Below are positions 1 to 7,872 of a stretch of 64,000 bases of DNA, piece after piece. The number at the start of each line of letters is the position of its first letter. Position 1 is the first letter of the stretch. The notes below the pieces were generated by a model. That model had not been told where the DNA came from and did no database searches. It saw only the letters and a program-made list of their open reading frames with translations. Made by a program: the position numbers and the translations under genes. Source of the DNA: a virus; the IMG/VR virus record IMGVR_UViG_3300037804_000252, positions 24,700 to 88,699 of that record; one strand, 5' to 3'.

Positions 1-421
1 CATATTTTTGTTTACCTATTTCTAAATCAATAGAACCACTGTTTACATCAGTTGCACCACCAACACCCGCCAGAGTCCCATATGCGTCTGATATACCTAT
101 AACTGTTGGTAAAAATGAACCTTGTACCAACTTTCCACTATAATTTGTACCGGTTGGGTTTCCTTTTAATGTATCTAAGTTATTTCTAATATTAAACTGA
201 TTTACTTGTGAAGCATATTCTGAAGTTGCTTCTTCAAAACAAGCAAATAAACTTTCATCAACCAATTCTACGTTTTGTACCGGATATCCTAATCTTTTTG
301 CACACCAATTAGCTATCTTAGGTGCATCGGTTTGGAACTCATAATCACTATCATAAGTACCAAAAGGAGTTGAACCCGTAGCAAATGATGATGAACCAGG
401 GTATATGTATTCTACTGCCAT
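1..421 (-). CDS. Putative neck/connector virion protein (3' end outside window)
   Basis: This frame opens with ATG at 421 and runs 140 codons without a stop to the window edge, so the C-terminus is missing. The start has a good ribosome site (GAGAGG) on the coding strand. The N-terminal half contains a Trp-Cys-Ala-Lys-Arg-Leu-Gly segment, then an acidic helix reading VELVDESLFACFEEA. That layout recalls head-tail connector or adaptor proteins, which are helical and bind the portal. It lies directly downstream of the capsid gene but behind the capsid terminator and its own promoter-like box, so it is probably a separate late transcription unit. The structural role comes from context; the family is not firmly recognised. 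Confidence 0.7.
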   Translation of the reverse strand, partial: MAVEYIYPGSSSFATGSTPFGTYDSDYEFQTDAPKIANWCAKRLGYPVQNVELVDESLFACFEEATSEYASQVNQFNIRNNLDTLKGNPTGTNYSGKLVQGSFLPTVIGISDAYGTLAGVGGATDVNSGSIDLEIGKQKY

Positions 422-449
422 AAATTATTCCTCTCTTTAGTATAGTATC

Positions 450-459
450 TATAAATATA
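450..459 (-). promoter_or_regulatory. Late-type promoter box TATATTTATA
   Basis: The coding strand reads TATATTTATA, 28 nt before the start codon at 421 and just after the capsid terminator. It is one of a recurring set of such boxes in this window. Confidence 0.5.
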
Positions 460-492
460 AAAAAATATAAGAATAGTGTTTTTCAAAAAGGC

Positions 493-523
493 AAAAAAAA
501 GAGGGGAACTTTCGAACCCCTCT
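493..523 (-). terminator. Rho-independent terminator after the major capsid gene
   Basis: On the minus strand AGAGGGG and CCCCTCT form a 7-bp GC-rich stem (500-506 with 517-523) around a 10-nt loop, followed directly by eight T residues. It sits about 25 nt past the capsid stop codon. It would stop the very abundant capsid transcript and insulate the next gene. Confidence 0.85.
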
Positions 524-548
524 AATTTAATTTAAGAACTAACTAAGA

Positions 549-2144
549 TTAGATAGATGCTAAATCTTTAACATAAATCTTACCATAGAATTCTGGTCTA
601 ACCATCTTCTTAGCGTATCTTGTCATAACTCCTCTTCTTGGAGTGAAGTTAGTTGGGTCATACACTAATGGAGTCATGATTAATGGTACATAAGGTGCGT
701 AAACTGCTCCTGTTTCTAGGAAGTTTGAACCTCTAAATCCTAACAAGATTTCATTTGAATTCATGTAAGGGTTTTTGTACACAGTATATCTATTTGCTAG
801 AGAACCAACAGTAGTTACACCAGCTGCGAAAGACATTGCATCTTTATCAGCAGAAACTGTAAATCCTGGGATTGATTCTAGAATAGTACACACATCAGGA
901 GAAGCTACTACAAAGTTAGCACCACCTCTTAATGTTAATTGGTGAATCTTATTAGAAACTTTGTTAATCTTAGTTCCTAAAGTTTGGAACCAAGTATTTT
1001 TCTGATAAGCTTGTCCTGCAGTTGCAGCAGTCCATGCAGAGTTTACATACTCTTCACCAATTGTTGCTGACCAGTACTCAGTAGTCAATGCGTTAGAAGC
1101 TAACATATCTAAGATTTCTAAGTCAATCTCTAATGAGATGTAATCAGATAACATAGAAGTTAATTCAGCTTCAGCATCGATTGAGTGGTAAGCGTTAAGG
1201 TCTTGTGCCAACTCAGGAGTCCACACAGCCTTTAGTTTTCTAGTCTTAGCAACGATTGCTTCAGACTTCAATTCTAAGTCTACTTCTGGAATTGCGATAT
1301 CAGCATCGATAGTAGCACCTTTTTGAGGTTTACCAGCTTCGAAGTCACCTCTATCGTAATCAGCAGGTACTCTTGAATAGTTTACTGAAATAGCGTTTTG
1401 GTCAACAGCTACTTGAGAGAATACAAACGCAGTAATGTTTGTTCCATCTTGAGAGTTGAATTGACTAAAGTTTACATCATTAGTAATGTCAGTACCAGAA
1501 ATTCTGAAACTTCTTACTGCATCTAAATCAGCGTTGTCTAATTCAGTTTTAGCGAAAGTTACTTTTTGAACATCACCTGCAGCAACTGAAGCAGAAAGTA
1601 CTGCGTCAAATCCTACATCAGCCCAAGAAGCAGAAGCCCAAGTCTGAGCACCAGTTGCAACTGAAGCAGTGTACTCATTTACAGAGTATCCATAAGAACC
1701 TGACCCGTAAAGACCACCTTGTGCAACATCAGTTGAACCTAAGTCAGCACCAGAACCACCAAATAGTGAACCACCTGATGATTTTCCACCATTAGCAGAA
1801 CCATACTTAAAGTCTAAGTAAAAAATTAGACCTGAAGGTAAGTTCATTGGTTGTACTGAAACGAATTCTTTAGAAGCAATCTCACCAAAGATTCTTCTTA
1901 CTAAAGGTAGAGCAACACCGCTCCACTCTTCAGAGTTACTTGCGACACCAGTTTGTGATGCCTCATCAAGCAATTGTTTTGCTTGGTTTTCTAAAAGAAC
2001 GGCCATTGAGCCTTGTTCTTTTTGTCCTAAACCTTCTAAAAGACCAGTGTTTTCCCACTTAGATTTCAGTTGTCTTGTTTCATTCAACATTACCGACTGC
2101 GGGGTCTTGCCTTCCATTAGTTTAGATAAATCAAAATTTGCCAT
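549..2144 (-). CDS. 23: Major capsid protein (T4 gp23-like)
   Basis: The 531-aa protein is close to the 521 aa of T4 gp23, the HK97-fold subunit of the icosahedral head. The N-terminal segment, with KLMEGKTPQSVMLNE and LLENQAK, resembles the gp23 prohead leader (delta domain) that the prohead protease removes. The following VRRIFGEIASKEFVSVQPMN matches the conserved start of the mature gp23 core. The C-terminal PLVYDPTNFTPRRGVMTRYAKK and RPEFYGKIYV are also gp23-like. A cleavage site probably lies near residues 45-70, but it cannot be fixed from sequence alone. The gene follows gp22 as in T4, and a strong terminator comes right after it. The identification is firm. Confidence 0.96.
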   Translation of the reverse strand: MANFDLSKLMEGKTPQSVMLNETRQLKSKWENTGLLEGLGQKEQGSMAVLLENQAKQLLDEASQTGVASNSEEWSGVALPLVRRIFGEIASKEFVSVQPMNLPSGLIFYLDFKYGSANGGKSSGGSLFGGSGADLGSTDVAQGGLYGSGSYGYSVNEYTASVATGAQTWASASWADVGFDAVLSASVAAGDVQKVTFAKTELDNADLDAVRSFRISGTDITNDVNFSQFNSQDGTNITAFVFSQVAVDQNAISVNYSRVPADYDRGDFEAGKPQKGATIDADIAIPEVDLELKSEAIVAKTRKLKAVWTPELAQDLNAYHSIDAEAELTSMLSDYISLEIDLEILDMLASNALTTEYWSATIGEEYVNSAWTAATAGQAYQKNTWFQTLGTKINKVSNKIHQLTLRGGANFVVASPDVCTILESIPGFTVSADKDAMSFAAGVTTVGSLANRYTVYKNPYMNSNEILLGFRGSNFLETGAVYAPYVPLIMTPLVYDPTNFTPRRGVMTRYAKKMVRPEFYGKIYVKDLASI

Positions 2145-2172
2145 TTTATTTTTCCTTTTTAATGTTAGTTAA

Positions 2173-3324
2173 TTATTTGATATTAGCTAATTGTTTGAAT
2201 CTTTCAGCTAATGCATTTGTGTTCTCAGAAATAATGTTTTTTACTGGAGCAGTTGAAGCAACTGGTTTAGAAGCACCTTCCGATACTACTTTCTTAGTTC
2301 TTTTCTCAGTTCCTGTAAAATTCATAGATTCTGCTAACGTAGCGTAAACTAATTTTACTTCTCTAACAGATGTTGTTCTGTCTAAGTTTTCTACAACTTT
2401 AGATTTTTGCTCGTTTGTTAACGAGTATCCTCTAAACAACTTGTTAGCGTATAATAATTTTGCGTTGAGAAGGTTTACTTCATTGATAGTACCTTGTAGA
2501 GTCTTAATAGTAGCATATGCTTCTTCTAAGTCTTTTCCAAGTTCTTCGTACTTTTCTTCCATGTCTTCTTCTTCAGAGTGAATTTCTTCTTCTTCAGATT
2601 CTTCATTTACATCATTTCCGTATCCCATTTCTCTAAGGATTTCATCTAAGTCGATTTCATCATCCATGTCTTCTTCTTCTTCTTCACCTTCGTGAGAATC
2701 TTCAGAATGCACTTCTTCTTCTTCTTCTTCTTTAACTTCTTCCTCACTAGGTACTTCTTCTTCAGATTCTTCTTCAGAGTGAATTTCTTCTTCTTCTTCA
2801 GAAACTTCTTCATCATCTTCCATACCCATTTCAAGTTCTCTAATGATAGACTCTAAATCTAACTCATCATCTTCTTCAATTTCTTCTTCTTCAGAGTGAA
2901 TTTCTTCTTCTCCTTCTTCTTCAGAAATTTCAGCGTCATCAGCGTTAGTTGGGTCATCATATCCAACTCCATCCACTTCTTCTTCAGATACTTCTTCTTC
3001 AGAGTGGTCACCTTCTTCCAACTCATCACCTACTTCTGCAGTTTCTTCTTCAGATTCAGGTCCAAGTTCGGTGTGTGCGTCTGAAGCGTCTGCTGATGGT
3101 TCAACTGGAGTCTCTTCATCACCATCACCAATATCACTTGAATCTAATTCCTCTTCGATTTCTTCATCATCACCTTCCATTTCAGCTTGTAGCTTCTTTG
3201 ATAGGATTGATTGTAATCTTGGAGTAAATGCTTCCTCAAGTGCAATCTTAGCGTTAGCGATTGCAGTTTCTCTTACAGCTTTAGCATCGGCAATTGCTTC
3301 TTTTAACAATTTTGAATTTGCCAT
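2173..3324 (-). CDS. 22: Prohead core scaffolding protein (T4 gp22-like)
   Basis: The 383-aa protein sits immediately upstream of gp23, where T4 has its core scaffold gp22. The first 45 residues form a Lys/Ala-rich helix. Residues of roughly 50-265 are extremely acidic and contain several copies of an EEEIHSEEE-like unit. The last ~120 residues return to ordinary helical sequence (YEELGKDLEEAYATIKTLQ and a KLLYANKLFRGYSLT segment), which resembles the scaffold end that contacts the shell. Scaffold proteins of this group line the prohead and are degraded by gp21 during maturation. The acidic block is much longer than in T4 gp22 (269 aa in total). It gives TTC-rich repetitive DNA that could vary in copy number between relatives. 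Confidence 0.9.
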   Translation of the reverse strand: MANSKLLKEAIADAKAVRETAIANAKIALEEAFTPRLQSILSKKLQAEMEGDDEEIEEELDSSDIGDGDEETPVEPSADASDAHTELGPESEEETAEVGDELEEGDHSEEEVSEEEVDGVGYDDPTNADDAEISEEEGEEEIHSEEEEIEEDDELDLESIIRELEMGMEDDEEVSEEEEEIHSEEESEEEVPSEEEVKEEEEEEVHSEDSHEGEEEEEDMDDEIDLDEILREMGYGNDVNEESEEEEIHSEEEDMEEKYEELGKDLEEAYATIKTLQGTINEVNLLNAKLLYANKLFRGYSLTNEQKSKVVENLDRTTSVREVKLVYATLAESMNFTGTEKRTKKVVSEGASKPVASTAPVKNIISENTNALAERFKQLANIK

Positions 3325-3524
3325 TTTACTTTTACTTTTTTTAATTTGCTGAAGTTATTTGAGGAACCTCAATATAGAATAGTGTAATTTGGTTGTTCGG
3401 TCACTTCACATTATACGCGAGTATTCATTAACCAACAGAACCCACATAGATTGTGGGTTATTATAGGAATAAATATATAAAAATTTATAAAAACATAAAA
3501 AACTAAAGAAAATATAAGTTTTTA
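3325..3524. other. Non-coding leader between the 176-aa gene and gp22, with hairpin
   Basis: This 200-nt stretch has no convincing gene. It contains a perfect 8-bp hairpin, AACCCACA (3439-3446) with TGTGGGTT (3452-3459), and a smaller one, TGAGG/CCTCA, at 3359-3370. No T-tract follows the main hairpin on the minus strand. It is therefore more likely a 5' leader structure or processing site for the gp22-gp23 transcript than a terminator. TATATATTTATT near 3470 on the coding strand resembles the late box. Confidence 0.5.
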
Positions 3525-4055
3525 TTATCCTTTTTTAATAACAGAATGAGTTTTTGTTGCAATCCACTGACCATCTTTAACACCAGCCATCTTAGCAGCC
3601 TTCTTTATTGCTTCAACAGTGTTTCTTGCTTTAATAGTGTATTTATTTTTTTTAGATAGTTTTACACCACTTAGATTCATATTATCAAATATTACTTCCC
3701 ATGTAGAAAATCCTTCTTTGATGATTGATTCTTTAATTTTGAAATATTTCTTAAATTCTTGTCTAACTATTTCGCCTTGGTCATTTTTAGTTTTGTTTTG
3801 TTTCAAAATAGTCTCCAATCCCTTTTCCATTTTTGGAATATTATTGTTGTATTTTTGTTTTAACATTCTGAAAATGTTTTTTGATTGTATTCTGGTATTT
3901 TCCCATTGGTCTTCGTTTACTGATTCTTTTTCATCATCAGTAGATTCATCCTTACCATCTTTTTTCTCTATTGCTTTTTGAAGTGCTGGTGGTAATTTTT
4001 TCTGAGCATCTGTTAATTCAGAAACTTGTTCTTTCATTATGTCTTTTAGTTTCAT
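3525..4055 (-). CDS. Probable head-associated protein, unknown function
   Basis: This 176-aa Lys-rich protein is one of several unknown genes between gp21 and gp22. Its N-terminal third is charged and ends in KESVNEDQW, a SVNE motif shared with two neighbouring gene products. The C-terminal ~70 residues form a compact domain (STWEVIFDNMNL, then YTIKARNTVEAIKKAAKMAG, ending in KTHSVIKKG). T4 keeps internal head proteins at this kind of location, and gp21 cleaves them after Glu. A role as a proteolytically trimmed internal protein is inferred from context only. RBS AAGGAAA precedes the ATG. Confidence 0.75.
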   Translation of the reverse strand: MKLKDIMKEQVSELTDAQKKLPPALQKAIEKKDGKDESTDDEKESVNEDQWENTRIQSKNIFRMLKQKYNNNIPKMEKGLETILKQNKTKNDQGEIVRQEFKKYFKIKESIIKEGFSTWEVIFDNMNLSGVKLSKKNKYTIKARNTVEAIKKAAKMAGVKDGQWIATKTHSVIKKG

Positions 4056-4067
4056 ATTGTTTTTTCC

Positions 4068-4724
4068 TTATTTATTATTTTTTTGAACATGCTGAACAAT
4101 CTTCTTAGCAAATGCAGGAGAAGTGATTTTAGCTATCTGAATAATAGTTTCTCTTCCATTAGGTCTTACCGATTTTGAACTTGCATGACCTTTCATATCA
4201 GGAAACTTACCATCGAGTGAATATCCATAATCACGAATATCAATTAGGTTGGAATCTTTATCAAAAATAAATCCATATGCACTTATTCTTGAATTGTAAG
4301 TTTTTCTTACGTTAAGTTCGTATCCATTGTTACCTTGTTTATCAGAACCGATAACCATTCCAAATGATTCACCAGTTTTGTTGTTTCTACCTTTGATTAC
4401 TTCGGTTATTGATTTACCACCACATCCACCTGGAGTAGTTCCAGCACACCCACAACCACAATCAGTAGATTCATTTACTGATTCTTCATTCATTTCAGAA
4501 ATAACTTTTTCTCTCATTATCTCTCTTACGATTTTTCTAAGTTGTTCTTTCATCTTTGGTAATCCTTTATGTTTCGTTGCTGCAAAATCTTCAATCTCCT
4601 TTTCACTCATTCTATCAGCTATTCCTTTTATTTCATCTGAAACCTCTGAGGCTGGTATTTCACCTCGTTTGAATGCTAATGCCAATCCAAATAACTTTTG
4701 TTGTTGTTGTGATTGTGCGGGCAT
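4068..4724 (-). CDS. DUF3008-like head-region protein with Cys/Gly-rich linker
   Basis: Residues 1-55 (QQQKLFGLALAFKRGEIPAS, then SEKEIEDFAATKHKGLP) match the pattern of the small DUF3008 family, found in phages and bacteria and of unknown function. A helical Arg/Lys-rich segment follows, then a SVNE motif and a CGCGCAGTTPGGCGG stretch whose clustered cysteines could bind metal. The last ~110 residues look beta-rich. The total is 218 aa, much longer than a lone DUF3008 unit, so this is a multi-domain version. It lies in the capsid operon between gp21 and gp22, close to its neighbours, suggesting a head-internal or assembly role. Confidence 0.78.
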   Translation of the reverse strand: MPAQSQQQQKLFGLALAFKRGEIPASEVSDEIKGIADRMSEKEIEDFAATKHKGLPKMKEQLRKIVREIMREKVISEMNEESVNESTDCGCGCAGTTPGGCGGKSITEVIKGRNNKTGESFGMVIGSDKQGNNGYELNVRKTYNSRISAYGFIFDKDSNLIDIRDYGYSLDGKFPDMKGHASSKSVRPNGRETIIQIAKITSPAFAKKIVQHVQKNNK

Positions 4725-4728
4725 AGTC

Positions 4729-5193
4729 TTATAACAATTTTAATTCTTTATCTTTGTAGGTATCTGCGAAATACCATTTTTTATCTTTTTCATTGTAAAG
4801 GTAAACATATTCAGCACCAGATTGATTACCAGCATTTTTAATATAGTCAGAAACTTTATCAAATTTACCTTTCGTAAATTTTCCACCCTTTTCACCTCTA
4901 TCTCTACCATAGAAAATAGTTTGGTCTTTGCCTGGGGTTTGGAATGTGTGGTCTTCACCACCATCCATTTTTTTATTTAATGAAGAAATACCACCACCTT
5001 TATCAACTTTAAGTAGTTGTTTGATTTTACCACCACCATAATAATTTTTTGCAATTTTACCTACCCCATCAGGATAACCATCGTAATGTACATAAGTAGA
5101 AACAATATTTCCGCTTCTATCAATTACACCAATCTGTGAACGAGTTCCTTCGGTAATTAAATCTTCCGATAATAAGTTTTTTAATTTAATCAT
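4729..5193 (-). CDS. Unknown protein of the capsid operon
   Basis: I chose the ATG at 5193 rather than the in-frame ATG at 5214. The later start follows an AAAAAAGG ribosome site that overlaps the end of the upstream gene, and it gives a clean N-terminus, MIKLKNLLSEDLITEG. The 154-aa product is basic and beta-rich, with YYGGGKIKQLLKVDKGGG, a YGRDRGEKGGKFTKGKFDKV segment and a C-terminal YVYLYNEKDKKWYFADT. The leader resembles those of its neighbours, with a Leu/Ile-x-Thr-Glu-Gly site that a gp21-type protease could cut. It could be a small internal protein of the head. No family is recognised. Confidence 0.72.
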   Translation of the reverse strand: MIKLKNLLSEDLITEGTRSQIGVIDRSGNIVSTYVHYDGYPDGVGKIAKNYYGGGKIKQLLKVDKGGGISSLNKKMDGGEDHTFQTPGKDQTIFYGRDRGEKGGKFTKGKFDKVSDYIKNAGNQSGAEYVYLYNEKDKKWYFADTYKDKELKLL

Positions 5194-5197
5194 AATA

Positions 5198-5749
5198 TTA
5201 CCTTTTTTCTCCAAGTCTTTTTTTCATAGTATCTGGGTCAATATCAGATATTTCATAATATCTACCTAAAATATGTCCCATATCTTCATACAATGAATGT
5301 AACCTTTCATCTAATGCTCTTGCCTCAGATGCAACTTTATCAAATGACTTATCTAATTTATCTAACTCACTCATATTTCTTTTGATGGTTACGGTATCAA
5401 ACCAATCACCAGCTTCAGAAAGAGTCAAAGTTTTTGCTGCCTCAACAACACCACCTAAAGTTTCTGCAACTTGAACAATATCAGATTGTATATTCATTTG
5501 TTCTTGGAATGTTTTATAAGTAGAAATGATTTCTAAGAAATGTTTCTTAACTTCATTCGTTAGAGGTTTATTAGCTTCAATGGATTCTGATAATGAAAAC
5601 TTACCATCAACAATTTTTACTTCGTTAATGTTAGTTTTTCTAATATCATTATATCCTTTAAATACATTAGTTTCTTTTTTGTTCTCAACCTTTAATTCAA
5701 ATTTATTGTTGTGAACGTAATCGTATATGTCAAAGTTTTTCTTACTCAT
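5198..5749 (-). CDS. Unknown helical protein downstream of the prohead protease
   Basis: The 183-aa product is mostly helical and charged. Its middle (VKKHFLEIISTYKTFQEQMN) and end (ASEARALDERLHSLYEDMGH) suggest a helical bundle or coiled coil, and it closes with DPDTMKKRLGEKR. Its ATG shares one base with the stop codon of gp21 (TAATG), so the two are likely translationally coupled. Position and coupling point to a part in prohead assembly or core formation. The sequence gives no catalytic motif and no recognised family. Confidence 0.75.
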   Translation of the reverse strand: MSKKNFDIYDYVHNNKFELKVENKKETNVFKGYNDIRKTNINEVKIVDGKFSLSESIEANKPLTNEVKKHFLEIISTYKTFQEQMNIQSDIVQVAETLGGVVEAAKTLTLSEAGDWFDTVTIKRNMSELDKLDKSFDKVASEARALDERLHSLYEDMGHILGRYYEISDIDPDTMKKRLGEKR

Positions 5750-6336
5750 TATGCTAGTTCCGTTATAATTTCTCTCATTAAGTTTTGTGCTTTACAAAAA
5801 TCTCCACAAACATCAGTACCAATATTCTTTACTACTGATTCGTTCATTGGAGTCATAAATGCACCATGTGTAGATGGATTGGAAACAAAGTCCCAACCTA
5901 TTAGTTCAAAATCTTCACCAACTAAAAGTTTGTTATCTTTTATTGGTTGAGTAGAACCCATACCTCTTGATGAGATACCTAAAAGGATTCCTGCTCTTAA
6001 TAATTCTTTTAGAATATTACCAGAAGGAGTAGGTAAGATTTCCACTGTACCTACCACATCATCACCTTCCCAATGTATTTCTTTAATATTATGTGATACA
6101 TTCTTTAGGTTGATAACCGAAGAGTCTGGGTGGTCTAATTCACCTAATGCTCTTCTTTCTTTAATAAGTGTTTCGTACTTTTTTATTTCTCTTTGTAATA
6201 TTTCTTTTGGGTACACTCTACCATTTTGGTTTTCTGCACTTGCTCTTTGAAGGATACCTTTAACCATAGTTCTCCCTGATGAATCTTCGTTCACCTTTCC
6301 TTCAAATAAGTTTGTTTCTATTAATAGGTTCTTCAT
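5749..6336 (-). CDS. 21: Prohead protease (T4 gp21-like)
   Basis: The 195-aa serine protease matures the prohead by cutting scaffold, capsid leader and internal proteins. The His motif GELDHPDSSVINLKNVSH places the catalytic His at residue 69, and the Ser motif LGISSRGMGS puts the nucleophile at about residue 122-123. Both are diagnostic of the phage prohead protease superfamily that includes T4 gp21. GRVYPKEILQREIKKYE is also typical of the family. An N-terminal LFEG is a plausible self-cleavage site. The length is close to that of T4 gp21 (212 aa). It stands upstream of gp22 and gp23 as in T4, separated from gp22 by four unknown genes. Confidence 0.93.
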   Translation of the reverse strand: MKNLLIETNLFEGKVNEDSSGRTMVKGILQRASAENQNGRVYPKEILQREIKKYETLIKERRALGELDHPDSSVINLKNVSHNIKEIHWEGDDVVGTVEILPTPSGNILKELLRAGILLGISSRGMGSTQPIKDNKLLVGEDFELIGWDFVSNPSTHGAFMTPMNESVVKNIGTDVCGDFCKAQNLMREIITELA

Positions 6337-6347
6337 ATTGGTTATCC

Positions 6348-7427
6348 TTATTTATATTTTTTTAGTAAATCTGCAAATTCCTTCTTCACTCCAGAAGATA
6401 ATCTTTTATGTACACCAACTTTTGCTAACATAGAAATTGCATCTTTCATTTGTGCATTATCAATAGCAATACCAGTTCTTGTTCTTGCTAAAAGAGGTCT
6501 TTGTAAAAACATTCTTAATTCAAATGCTAAATCTTTTGAAATTTTAACTCCTTCAACTCTTGAGGTTTCACCATCTTCAACACTTCTCAATAAATCAACT
6601 TTTCCCAATCTTCTTTCAGAAATTGTTGTTTCTTTAAGAGTTACAGGATAAGTTTTACCATTAAACTCAAATTCGGTTTTACCTTCTTCTTTTGCTTTTC
6701 TTGCAGCTTGCACAAATGCTCTACCTTCGTTTACTGATTCTGCTTTAACTTTTCCAAACTTTTTTTCCATCTCTTCATAGATATCATATAAAGCACTGAA
6801 CCAATTGTTAAATTTTTTGAAATTCTTATTTCCATTCAATCCACTACCACCATCGTTCAAGTAATCTATAATAGAAACATTAGTTGGTAATCCAATCATT
6901 TTTGCAATCTTTGAGTCAAGATATCCCTTTCCATCTATATTATCTCGTATAAATCCTTTGAATATATCAGCTCCTGCGTTTTTTCCATATCCATCTATGA
7001 TTTCAGGATGTGTGTTCCATTGAGACGGTGGTATATTATCGTATAGGTTATATCCTCCTCCAAATAATTTTTTTGATGGAGTATTCCAATACTTTTTGGC
7101 AGATGATGAAAGTTTAAGATTACCTTCGTTTACTGATTCAACTTTATATGTTTTACCATCAACTTCAAATTCATCTTCACCTTTTTCTTTTGCTTTAGTA
7201 ACAGCAGCACCAAAGGCATTACCTTCGTTTTTCTTTTCACCCTTTCCACTCCATGCCTTATCAATTTTATTGAAGAACTCTTTCTTTTCTTCATCTGACA
7301 TTGATGGAATAGATTTACCTGCTTTTTCTAAAGTTTTTCTAAAAAATTTTTGATAGTCAGATTCTTCTGACATAATCTGTCTAAGTGTTTCTTTGATGTC
7401 TTCTCTGGTAATATTCATAATTGCCAA
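6348..7427 (-). CDS. Probable head-internal protein with duplicated GKTY module
   Basis: This 359-aa protein contains two copies of a short module. The first reads NEGNAFGAAVTKAKEKG followed by EFEVDGKTYKV. The second reads NEGRAFVQAARKAKEEG followed by EFEFNGKTYPV. Each module is preceded by Asn-Glu-Gly, and both SVNEG sites resemble the Glu-ended cleavage sites of prohead proteases. The region between the modules (residues ~105-230) looks globular. The C-terminal ~80 residues, containing SRVEGVKISKDLAFELRMFL, are helical. Its place directly upstream of gp21 suggests a packaged internal protein processed during maturation. No known enzyme domain is visible. Confidence 0.78.
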   Translation of the reverse strand: MAIMNITREDIKETLRQIMSEESDYQKFFRKTLEKAGKSIPSMSDEEKKEFFNKIDKAWSGKGEKKNEGNAFGAAVTKAKEKGEDEFEVDGKTYKVESVNEGNLKLSSSAKKYWNTPSKKLFGGGYNLYDNIPPSQWNTHPEIIDGYGKNAGADIFKGFIRDNIDGKGYLDSKIAKMIGLPTNVSIIDYLNDGGSGLNGNKNFKKFNNWFSALYDIYEEMEKKFGKVKAESVNEGRAFVQAARKAKEEGKTEFEFNGKTYPVTLKETTISERRLGKVDLLRSVEDGETSRVEGVKISKDLAFELRMFLQRPLLARTRTGIAIDNAQMKDAISMLAKVGVHKRLSSGVKKEFADLLKKYK

Positions 7428-7434
7428 TCTTGTT

Positions 7435-7872
7435 TTATAGTTCCGATATCGATTTTGATATTCTATTTAACCTTTCTCTTATCTTAAAGAGATGACTTTG
7501 TGTTCGTTTCCATTGGTCTTCGGATTTTAATCCACTTTCTTGTTTAATCTTACCATACCACTTTAGAAATGATTCCATTTCTGAAAGTTGTTTGTTGATT
7601 CCTCTAATCCCTAAACCAATTTTTTGTTTTGGAGTTCCATCAGATTTTCTAAGTTCATTCCAACGATTCTCATTAACTTTAGTATAACCACCACTTACTT
7701 TAATAATATGGTCTACATCAGACTCTGCTTCATCATCAGTCCCATCGGTATCTGTAAATGCATTTGGGGTATTATAACCTGCTACATTACCAGTAGTGGT
7801 TGCCTCATCAACATCTAAGTTTTCTTGCTCTATTTCTGCAATTAAATCTTCAATTAATTCTTTCAGATTCAT
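7435..7872 (-). CDS. Small head-region protein with EATTTGNVAGYNTPNAF motif
   Basis: The 145-aa protein has a helical acidic leader (MNLKELIEDLIAEIEQEN) and then EATTTGNVAGYNTPNAF. I recognise that Glu-Ala-Thr-Thr-Thr-Gly pattern as recurring in capsid-operon proteins of marine T4-like phages. Cutting after its Glu would fit gp21 specificity. The C-terminal half is Lys/Arg-rich and helical, consistent with DNA contact inside the head. It overlaps the upstream gene by 4 nt, indicating coupled translation. A role as an internal or core protein is inferred. Confidence 0.75.
   Translation of the reverse strand: MNLKELIEDLIAEIEQENLDVDEATTTGNVAGYNTPNAFTDTDGTDDEAESDVDHIIKVSGGYTKVNENRWNELRKSDGTPKQKIGLGIRGINKQLSEMESFLKWYGKIKQESGLKSEDQWKRTQSHLFKIRERLNRISKSISEL

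Noticed and set aside
2896-3352. Plus-strand open frames opposite the acidic scaffold repeat
   Set aside because: Low-complexity Phe/Leu/Ser/His sequence created by complementing Glu-rich codons. There is no ribosome site and the minus-strand scaffold gene explains the DNA.
3403-3447. 13-codon leader-peptide frame (MWVLLVNEYSRIM) before gp22
   Set aside because: It has no convincing ribosome site and no attenuator-like terminator; such a short frame is expected by chance.
3371-3460. Possible tRNA or small RNA in the gap before gp22
   Set aside because: The 8-bp hairpin is real but no cloverleaf, anticodon arm or CCA end can be drawn around it.
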